From Nemertoderma westbladi (taxonomy: Eukaryota; Xenacoelomorpha; Nemertodermatida; Nemertodermatidae): a stretch of 64,000 bases of DNA. The position numbers and the translations under genes are program-made. Positions 48,025 to 56,361 of this stretch are shown one piece after another; within the stretch, counting starts at the first letter, position 1; each line of letters starts with the position of its first letter. The stretch spans positions 21,633-85,632 of the forward strand of contig JAUCBJ010007098.1 in NCBI GenBank assembly GCA_032718475.1, written 5' to 3'. The notes under the pieces are model-generated. The model saw nothing but the letters and a program-made list of their open reading frames with translations. It did not search any database and was not told the DNA's origin.

Positions 48025-48071
48025 CTTAGCAAGTTAGTAAGCTGGCAGGTTAGTGGTTTTACCTAACTTAC
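48025..48071 (-). other. Candidate 47-nt 5' UTR mini-intron of CSTF1
   Basis: On the minus strand ACGGTAAGTT is a strong donor-like site. It is followed after 47 nt by TTACTAACTTGCTAAG, a branch-point-like TACTAAC and an AG, ending 14 bases before the start codon. Such short introns exist in some invertebrates, but without transcripts this could be chance. Confidence 0.25.
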
Positions 48072-50011
48072 CGTACCGTTTATCGTAGTGCCTCCGTATG
48101 CCGTAATCTGGTAATCGTGGTAATGCGGAATCATACTGTCACACATAAAGACTTAGTCTGAAATGATGATACAAAGACTGAAAGATGTTTATTGGGTTCT
48201 ATCATATTTGAGGCACAGTGACAAACACCTTTCCACAGTGGCCATTTGTCTCAAATTTCACACTGACCCTCTCTGACCTATGTGGCTATGTGTAACTTCA
48301 TAGAAAAAAAAATTTGAATTACCGGTAGGTGATTTTCCGCTTCGAGCAGCACTATTGAAAATCATGAGTTTATGGCTTTTTTCTCAAGGTTGGTCTGGAT
48401 GTTTTCTGCTTATGTTTATCAGTTCACACTATCCTGCTATTTACCCATTACTGCATTACCGGTAGGGTACCGGTACCATAAACAATATGATGTCATTCTT
48501 TTGCAGTTTTGCAATGTGTGGATTTACCAGTCTGCCACTGCCAGTACAGTGTGCCAGATGCCAGTCCGCTTTCTGGAAAATACACTTTTACAGTACTGTA
48601 AGCTACAACTGTCAGACTGTAGCTGTAGGCCCACGCCCACCAACTGTCACACTGTAATACAATAATACTGTACCGGTACATCATCATCACTGCATTACTG
48701 GTAGTGGTAAAGAAAATACAGCATTCTCCGTCTCTCCGGTACAGGCTAAAACCAAAATACTTTCGGTTTCTGTGCTGCTGTGCGTGGTATTTTTGGTAAA
48801 GCAGTGATTTTTACTGTATCCTTATTTTTTCCACGTACCTTTGCTTAATAACTTTTTATGTCGCGCGCCGACATGAAGTCATTAACCGGGCTCACGGGAG
48901 CTCTCGCAAATGTACAGCAGCCTATTCCAGATTTCCTAAATTGCAGTAAAGTAGGCCTACCATCAGTTTCGCAAAATCGGATTTCGTTACCAATAAATTG
49001 AGGGAAACGAATAAGCCTGTTACAGAGGCGGTATATTTTCTAACCAAAACAATGAACTATGTCGTTGATAAAACTGGAAAATAACTGGAAAATGTGCAGG
49101 TTACAAAAGTGTAGTCTTCAACGTCCTAAAATAACCACAGTATATCGTTACCAATTGTGGGAAAGAAGCAGGTTACAGAGACGGTCTTTTCTACTGTAAC
49201 CAAAACAATTAAATAAATATGATAATGAATAAATTATGAAATAAGAATTATAATAAATAATTATAATAAGAATATTATGAAATAAGTAAAAATAGCATAA
49301 GAGTTCTCAAACTTGTATTTTTCGGCGGTGGGTGAAAAAATTTTTGTACCAGTACAAAATTTTTGAAAATAAGCAAATTTGATCAATACAGTATATAGGC
49401 CTAGGACTTAGTATCATATTGTTTCTTGAGTTATACGGATTTATGAGGGTCCTGAATCCAATGCAATCAATAAAAACAGCATTGGACATCTCTAAAATAA
49501 ATATTTTTTTTTTTTGTTTTTTTTTGTGGGGGGGGGGGGGGGGGGGGGTGGGTCAATATGACCATCTGTTCGCGGTATTTTTACCACATTTTATAGCCCG
49601 TTACTAAGAGGGTTAAATTTCCATACATTTTTGATTATCGTTTTTCTAATGTTTATTAATATATAAAAACCTGTTTCTAAGCTATTTCTCCACGAAATTC
49701 AGATATTTCTTACATGGGGAAATGCTACAGACCAAGTTTTCCAAACCGCGCCAGATAATGAAACGAATATAACAAAGAATAACAGTATACTGTGCAAGAA
49801 TTCAGTATACTGTGCACGAAATACAGATGTAGACAATTATTGTTTTTTATAAAGGTTATAGTGTTAATATCAACAATAGGGTTGGTGCTCGAAAAAATTG
49901 TTAGGCTAGAAACAATCAAATAAGGGGTAACAACAACAAGGTGCCCTGAATCGAGTGGCGGGGTGTGTTTTTTGTAAAAACACGAGGAAACGGTCGAAAT
50001 GGCGGATTTAA
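48072..50011. other. Intergenic DNA with MITE fragments
   Basis: No gene recognised. Two short pieces of the G-terminal MITE family lie at about 48970-49060 (GTTACAGAGGCGG, AACCAAAACAATGAA) and 49141-49225 (GGAAAGAAGCAGGTTACAG, AACCAAAACAATTAA). A T-rich stretch followed by about 20 G is at about 49508-49548. Confidence 0.55.
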
Positions 50012-50338
50012 GTAAGCCCGGGAAGCCAATTTTGAAAATCGGCTATGATTGGCTGCCTGCGAGTTTATAATTTTGAATTGATTCATTTTATCAATATTCA
50101 TCACCATGAATTTAATTAATTGTAGTGTCAAAAAATGCGCAAGACTCTCCGCTTTCAATTGATATAAGCCACATTGAGAATGTAAAATGATTGAGATTAA
50201 ATCTTTATTTGAGTGGATCTAAAATCATCCTCCATACTGTAGAAACCAATATAAGAAATTATCAGAGAACTGAGTAGTGACGTCAAATACGTAGCAGCCA
50301 ATCACAGCCGATTTTCAAAATTGGCTTCCCGGGCTTAC
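50012..50338. mobile_element. 327-bp MITE with 45-bp inverted ends and TTAA target site
   Basis: Ends 50012-50056 and 50294-50338 are 45-bp inverted repeats with one mismatch, starting GTAAGCCCGGGAAGCC. Both flanks are TTAA (50008-50011 and 50339-50342), the target duplicated by piggyBac-type transposases. The interior has no coding capacity. The reverse-strand frame 49916-50158 crosses the boundary and is not a gene. Confidence 0.88.
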
Positions 50339-50959
50339 TTAAGTACTTAAGTACTTAAGGTACCTAAGATGCTATTTTACATGACAGGTCAGAAAAATTT
50401 CATTTTTCGCTATTTAATATTAGTTACTGTAATACTAGTTAACTATAAAAAAAACTTGGTTGCGCTTAAAACCCTAAGGCTTTTTCAGTTTTGAACCTAA
50501 TCACATGAAAGATTTTTATATGATAGATCAAAGATGGGGCAACATAACTATCAGGCGAAATTTTGTGAAAATAATTCTGCACCGTTAGGTGGCGCTGCAA
50601 ATTTATGCTAATTTCTTAGGTTTGTTATAAATACTATTAAATACAAAAAAATTCGAAAAGTTGTCTGATACTTTTGCAGGGTGGCTATGTAGACACCCAC
50701 AGAAATTTCCAGACTAATTGCTCAAAAATTGTAGAAGTACCCCCCCCCCCCCCCCCCCCCCCCCCCTTAATAAATAATACAAACTAACAACTACATGACC
50801 GAACTGCACTGAATTTCAGTGCAATTACTATATACGCACGTTAAAAACTTATGGAAAGATTGCGGAGATCGGTAAAATTAACATTGTAGGATCGCTTTTA
50901 CAAAATGGGAAAGATAGGGAAATATAGGGAAATATATGGTTTATTGATGTTCATTGGAA
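50339..50959. other. No gene; poly(C) tract
   Basis: Short TACTTAAG repeats adjoin the MITE. A run of about 27 C lies at 50740-50766. No coding or RNA feature was recognised. Confidence 0.6.
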
Positions 50960-51010
50960 GGGATTGGTGGCGCATGCGCATTCGGTCAACGTTTAGAAAT
51001 GGGCGGAGTG
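50960..51010. promoter_or_regulatory. Promoter-like cluster: inverted CCAAT, NRF1-type palindrome, GC box
   Basis: GGATTGGTGG (inverted CCAAT), GCGCATGCGCA (50970-50980, an NRF1-type site) and GGGCGG (51001-51006) lie within 45 bp. Such clusters mark housekeeping promoters. It sits just beyond the 3' end of the minus-strand gene 51063-52199 and about 3 kb upstream of CSTF1, so it could drive CSTF1 through a non-coding first exon. The target gene is inferred only. Confidence 0.35.
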
Positions 51011-51062
51011 AAAAACGTGAGCCAGGAGAGAAAAGTTCGAAATGGATGTCTAGGATTGGGAG

Positions 51063-52199
51063 TTAAATGTTGAGTCTTTCTGGTGCCCACGAGGAGGAAT
51101 TTATTACCCGAAGATCCCGATCTAATTCCTGTCGTCGTCTCATCCATTTATCGTCAACATTTGCTTTGGGTAGAAAAGTGAAACTGTTGCTGGTCCCCCG
51201 GACAATGTCGTTCTCTCGGACACCGTTACGGACGCTGTCACACCCTCGGACACTGCCGTCGTCACTGCTACCCTGTCGTACACTGTCGTTATCTCGGAAG
51301 CCGTCTGGGGCACCTGGTCTCGGTCTCCAGGCGTTAACTTGAGATTCGCTACTAGATTTTACTGGGAACTTCTTCTTTTCCAGCCAGCCATTCTTTTGGG
51401 GTTTCCCTTCCCAGTACCACAGCTGTGGACCGCTCCATGTGTCCGGAAGAACACGATGTTCTACGGTGTCTCCAGAAGGAAACACATCCGCATTGTTGGT
51501 TAGACAACCGAAGTTATTATTTCTGTTAAATGTAGAATATGGCGTGCATGAGGGGGCGTCCCTAGAACTGCCTCTAATGATCTCTTCTTGTACAGAAGCA
51601 CCGCACAAATAATCCTCTATGCCAATCTCTTGAGTTTCTGAAGAAATTGCCTTACTCCTCTTCTCAGCCTGTTGATGAACACCGTTCACTTCTTTGTCTT
51701 TTCGTTGGAAAATCTTAAAAACATTAGAGCCGGATCTTTTCCTGAAGGCGATAGTGGGATCTTCTATCTGTCCCTGTTTGCCGAATGTATTGGGGATGTA
51801 GGGAATAGATTGTTGGTCTACCAAATCGCTTGGCTGCGATTTCAGCGGTAATAATTGCTTGAGCGACTCCTTTTTCACAGATTTGCAAATGTCATCGTTT
51901 TTTTCAGTTGATTTTCGCGTTTCGGGTGTTTTGCTTGCAAAGTTAATGACCTTACGCGAACATTTATTGATGGCTTGGTGTGCTGTCATCGCCTTTACTG
52001 TGATTGTATCCCACGCTGAAGGAGATAATTTCTCCAGCATTGGGGAGTCTCCACTCACATGAGGCAGATTACCATAAATGTTGTATGGCTTTTTAGTTTC
52101 CTTATATTCTATTGGATCAATGTGATTGCGCTTTCTGGTAACATTGTCATTGTTACTAATAACGTCTTTGAGAGAATATCCATTTTGAGTAGACGTCAT
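51063..52199 (-). CDS. Hypothetical protein, 378 residues
   Basis: I do not recognise this protein. The frame is long for this AT-rich region, starts at an ATG with an in-frame TAA about 54 bases upstream, and has a TATA-like box nearby, all favouring a real gene. It is hydrophilic, with no signal peptide or membrane segment visible. The N-terminal half is Lys/Ser/Thr-rich. A tryptophan-rich block (WSGPQLWYWEGKPQKNGWLE, about residues 256-275) looks like the most conserved part. A degenerate DSVR/GSVR repeat follows (about 303-338), and the end is a charged WMRRRQELDRDLRVI segment. It could be a lineage-specific or fast-evolving nuclear or cytoplasmic protein. A coding exon beyond the ends cannot be excluded. 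Confidence 0.6.
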   Translation of the reverse strand: MTSTQNGYSLKDVISNNDNVTRKRNHIDPIEYKETKKPYNIYGNLPHVSGDSPMLEKLSPSAWDTITVKAMTAHQAINKCSRKVINFASKTPETRKSTEKNDDICKSVKKESLKQLLPLKSQPSDLVDQQSIPYIPNTFGKQGQIEDPTIAFRKRSGSNVFKIFQRKDKEVNGVHQQAEKRSKAISSETQEIGIEDYLCGASVQEEIIRGSSRDAPSCTPYSTFNRNNNFGCLTNNADVFPSGDTVEHRVLPDTWSGPQLWYWEGKPQKNGWLEKKKFPVKSSSESQVNAWRPRPGAPDGFRDNDSVRQGSSDDGSVRGCDSVRNGVRENDIVRGTSNSFTFLPKANVDDKWMRRRQELDRDLRVINSSSWAPERLNI

Positions 52200-52251
52200 T
52201 ATTGCATACTGTACAAGTACTGTAATAGGAATATTTTTAATTTCTGCTTGT

Positions 52252-52259
52252 TATTTATA
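52252..52259 (-). promoter_or_regulatory. TATA-box-like element upstream of the 378-residue gene
   Basis: On the minus strand TATAAATA lies about 53-60 bases before the start codon of the 51063-52199 gene, a distance that would allow a short 5' UTR. The same bases contain the in-frame stop. Single-motif evidence only. Confidence 0.3.
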
Positions 52260-52452
52260 CTGCAATGCACAAGTACTAAGTGTAGCAATGGAAAAGTAAT
52301 ATTTCATTTGGCAAACCTACAGTACATATGTAAATACCTACGACCCACAATGTTATAATAATTCCAGAATAAAATGTTGCGTAGATTTCACAGTAATTAG
52401 TCGCTGCGATTTCAGTGGGAATTATAATTTCAATAGCATTGCCACTACTGTA

Positions 52453-53120
52453 CAGCATGTCCTAGAATATAGTGTCGTTATTCAGGTACATGCATGACCG
52501 TGCAAGGATTCCAAAAATGTAAAAATATTTAATTTGGTTGGGAAATAGCTGAGATATGGGCATTCGAATTTTGCATGTATTTGCTTCCACTGCAGGCCAT
52601 TTATTCTATTAAATAAATACAAAATGTTCTAGAACATTTTGCTATTTTATGAATATCCATATACTAGTATTATCATGTAGGCATTGCATTGTTGCCCAGC
52701 TAGTTATGAGATAAACAAAATGTTCTAGAACATTGGGTATTTATTTAATAGAATAAATAGCCTACAGGCATACATGCAAAATTAGATTGCCCATATCTCA
52801 ACTATTTCCCCACCAAATTCAAATGTTTTTACATATTTGGAATCCTTGCACGGTCAGCTTTCTACTAGTACCAACAAATCACTAAATGTTTGAAGAATAA
52901 CTGCGGTGTAACTGGTGCAATATCGACGGAGACACTTTTTTTAAACGCTTGTAGCTAAAGAATGAAAGCAAAAATAAAATTCTGGCTCAACCACTAAGGA
53001 GGAGGGAGATGAAACAAACTCTGTTTCAAATTTCATGCAATCTCATTAATATTTGTAGAAAAATTTGGGGGGGGGGGGGGCAGGTACCTGAATAACGACA
53101 CTATGTTCCAGGGCATGCTG
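52453..53120. mobile_element. Foldback MITE, copy C (668 bp, TA target site)
   Basis: Same family as 7005-7925. The left end begins CAGCATGTCCTAGAATATAG and the right end closes GGGCATGCTG. Both are flanked by TA (52451-52452, 53121-53122). The arms share TAACTGCGGTGTAACTGG and GATTCCAAA blocks with copy A. A G tract of about 13 lies just inside the right end (about 53067-53080). The left arm lacks the C tract and is shortened. No coding capacity. Confidence 0.85.
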
Positions 53121-53122
53121 TA

Positions 53123-53552
53123 CTCAAGGCGTACAATATACAAGGCCATGCCATCAGGTTAACTGGGGGCGGTGACTGGGGGCAAGATTTTTTTTACAAC
53201 AATTTGATATCTTGATATAGGGAGAGTTCTATCAATAATCTTTTGCTGCAATTTGGTCAATGGACGTAATTGAAGCCTCCTCATTAAGTACGATACAAAA
53301 TGTTATGGTAGCTAGTGTTTTAGGTAGGTTTAGCTAGTAATTTCGACTCTGGTTCCGACATCCTACTGTACTTCCCTCTATAAATATTTTGTAGTAGGTA
53401 GTTCTTATTACTAATTGTATAGAAAATGTTCCAGATGATGTTAGCTATTCATTTTATTAAACTCTTCGGTTTATCACTGCGACTGCGAGTAGGTGGTACT
53501 TTATGTGGTACTAGACAGAAATAAGGGCTAGAGTTCCGTACGTCCCCCCATT
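53123..53552. other. No gene seen
   Basis: Unique AT-rich spacer between foldback copy C and the AT-palindromic array. Confidence 0.5.
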
Positions 53553-54389
53553 TTTAAAATGACTTGAATTGCCTTGAAATGACTTGTATTGTCATTTAAT
53601 ATTATGGAATATATTTTTTCTACCTATAATATATACTATATATACAATATATATATATATATTATATATATTATATAGTATATATAGATAGTATATATAT
53701 ATATATTATTTTTAAAATGACTTGAATTGCCTTGAATGACTTGTATTGTCATTTAATATTATGGAATATATTTTTTCTACCTATAATATATACTATATAT
53801 ACAATATATATATATATATTATATATATTATATAGTATATATAGATAGTATATATATATATATTATTTTTAAAATGACTTGAATTGCCTTGAAATGACTT
53901 GTATTGTCATTTAATATTATGGAATATATTTTTTCTACCTATAATATATACTATATATACAATATATATATATATATATTATATATATTATATAGTATAT
54001 ATAGATAGTATATATATATATATTATTTTTAAAATGACTTGAATTGCCTTGAAATGACTTGTATTGTCATTTAATATTATGGAATATATTTTTTCTACCT
54101 ATAATATATACTATATATACAATATATATATATATATATTATATATATTATATAGTATATATAGATAGTATATATATATATATTATTTTTAAAATGACTT
54201 GAATTGCCTTGAAATGACTTGTATTGTCATTTAATATTATGGAATATATTTTTTCTACCTATAATATATACTATATATACAATATATATATATATATTAT
54301 ATATATTATATAGTATATATAGATAGTATATATATATATACTATATAATATATATACTATCTATATATACTATATAATATATATAATAA
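53553..54389. repeat. 158-160-bp tandem array of AT-palindrome units
   Basis: Five units start with AAAATGACTTGAATTGCC (GACTTG at 53561, 53719, 53876, 54036 and 54196, spacing 158, 157, 160 and 160). Each has a unique half and a (TA)-rich half containing TATATAGTATATATAGATAG. After the fifth unit the AT half is followed by its own reverse complement (about 54290-54385), making a long hairpin. The units are nearly identical, so the amplification is recent. Confidence 0.95.
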
Positions 54390-55799
54390 TACTTAATAGG
54401 CCTAATGAGAATTTAAAAAAGTCCAAATTCTTCAGATATACAATTCCAATAAAATTTCGACCGAAAAGTGAACACCTGGTTTTCTTCACATTGGCGTTTG
54501 AACCAATTACAACTCAATTATTCTTCAACCTTAAAAGTGATTCGTTGGTGGAGAACGAAAGATCTCGATGATGGATTCCAAATATAATTTTGCTCAACAA
54601 AGAATTAGTTTCCCTGTAACAACGACATCTCCCCATCGTTGCCAACGAACCCTCTAAGATAAAAATGTCGAAAGAGATATAGGCCTACCTATTTAAAAAG
54701 CCCTTCTTGTAGATTGAAAGCGCAGGCGAGTTGATATCTCGACACAGGAAATTAACAAATTTTATTATCTATTTATTTTAGTTATTCTAACCAAAACAAT
54801 ATGACAAAATTGTGGGGATATGGAAATACACCTTATATATTATAAAATGACTTATATTGTCGTGCAAAAACATTTCATGGTGTTTGGAAATATGCGACAG
54901 GGTTGGGGAGGATTGAAATGTACAGTATGTAGGAGTTAATAGTTATACTGTAATACCCGATCAGTGTGTCCGACAACCGGAACCTTACCCTTCCCAAATC
55001 CACACATTATATTATACGAGTACCACGGGTTTCCCACCCAAGCCTAATGTCTGTACTGTAGGGGTAATTACTGTAGCGTTTGTACTGTAGGTGTAGGTAG
55101 GACTACGGAACTGACTAGTTACAGGGCACACGGGGGGGGGGGGGGGGGGGGGGGACTGGGCTGCAGTGATTTCCAGGAATATTAGTATTAGGTTACTACG
55201 TACGCCTTCCACCAAGTCAACTCTCAAGGTATCAATATACAGACATGGGACTAGGTGGATTACAAACGAGGTATACAAAGAGCACGTGATCGGGAACAGG
55301 TTGGCCGCCAGGCCACACCTGTAGCAAGACATAGGTAGCAGGGAGATGGGATATTAGCCTTGCCAGAGATAGGAATGTACAATTAGGCGGTCAATATGTA
55401 CTACATTATGTAGTACGTATTTATTGTTATATTGGGGGGGGTTTCAGTAGGTTTTAGTTTTAGGTAGTAGGATTATGTACTTAATTATGGTTTTGCTACG
55501 TACGGGTGCCAGGCTGGGGTCTTAAACCCCAGTATGGCTCATTACTAGGGAATATTCATCCGCGCTACCGGGGTACATTAGACAGATTAGCAATATTGGT
55601 TCAGTTGGTTTGGTGACAAGAGTGGAAGGTGATATCGTTGTTTTATGGCACAGTTCTTTAGTAGTACAGATTCCTTATTCATTTTACGTATTCACTTATA
55701 TTATTTTATCTTTTGTAAATGCATCTGATTTATTGTTTGTTATCTGTTTATATTCTGTCTATATTCTGTATTACTATGGTGCTGTGTAGGGATCGGCCT
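54390..55799. other. Intergenic DNA, may include the 5' LTR of the BEL/Pao element
   Basis: No host gene recognised. A run of about 22 G lies at 55133-55154. The reverse-strand frame 55012-55332 is created by that tract (polyproline) and is not a gene. The region of about 55400-55920 could be the LTR and leader of the downstream element, but no second LTR is in the window to compare, and I could not identify a convincing primer-binding site. Confidence 0.45.
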
Positions 55800-56118
55800 G
55801 CACAGACACCACACTGGAGCGTTTAGTTATCAGTTTCCTTTCCACCGGACGGGCGGGTTACCTGATTTGGGCGGTTCAGTGGGGAACTCATCATTACGTG
55901 ATATTTACGCCACTACACCAACCCAAAAATAAAACAACGTCACGAACGGGGGCTGTCTCAGAAAACGACAGCCTCGATAACGACACGACAAAGATCCGCG
56001 ACGCGGCTTCCCGCGAACCGGTAGAGTGGCCTTAAAAAACTGTAAGATAGGCCAAAAAAGTATTCCATTATTCCGTAACTCAGACCTGTCAGTCCCTCCA
56101 TAGGCTACCGTACCTAGG

Positions 56119-56361
56119 ATGTCAGACAGTCTACTTTCTGGCAGTCAGCCAGCGACGGCACCCGGCCAGGTTGAACCCGGGGTTCAACCCGCCACTGGCG
56201 GGGCAGCAATGGCTGCCCCAGCTACAGCCTCGAGTCCCTTCTTGGACCTGAGCAACCCGGTATCGGGACGCGGAAGCCCCGTGGGCCCGAGCTCCCGGGA
56301 ATCCCCGCCTATCCCGTCGACGGAAGGATCCGTCGGGCGGCCGGCCGGTGACACCCGATGA
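56119..56361 (+). CDS. BEL/Pao first ORF, N-terminal gag segment
   Basis: 80 codons from a true ATG, Pro/Ser/Ala/Gly-rich, with no domain visible. It is the first ATG-initiated frame of the element's GC-rich part and ends by running 110 bases into the next open frame, which is in the +1 frame relative to it (overlap 56252-56361). It is probably the N terminus of gag, separated by a frame shift that is mutational, an assembly indel, or translated by recoding. Confidence 0.5.
   Translation: MSDSLLSGSQPATAPGQVEPGVQPATGGAAMAAPATASSPFLDLSNPVSGRGSPVGPSSRESPPIPSTEGSVGRPAGDTR

Noticed and set aside
55012..55332. 106-codon reverse-strand frame
   Set aside because: Contains polyproline from the G tract and no recognisable domain.
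55400..55920. Defined 5' LTR and primer-binding site of the BEL/Pao element
   Set aside because: No second LTR in the window and no convincing tRNA-complementary TGG-initial site. Comparison with sequence beyond 64000 would decide it.
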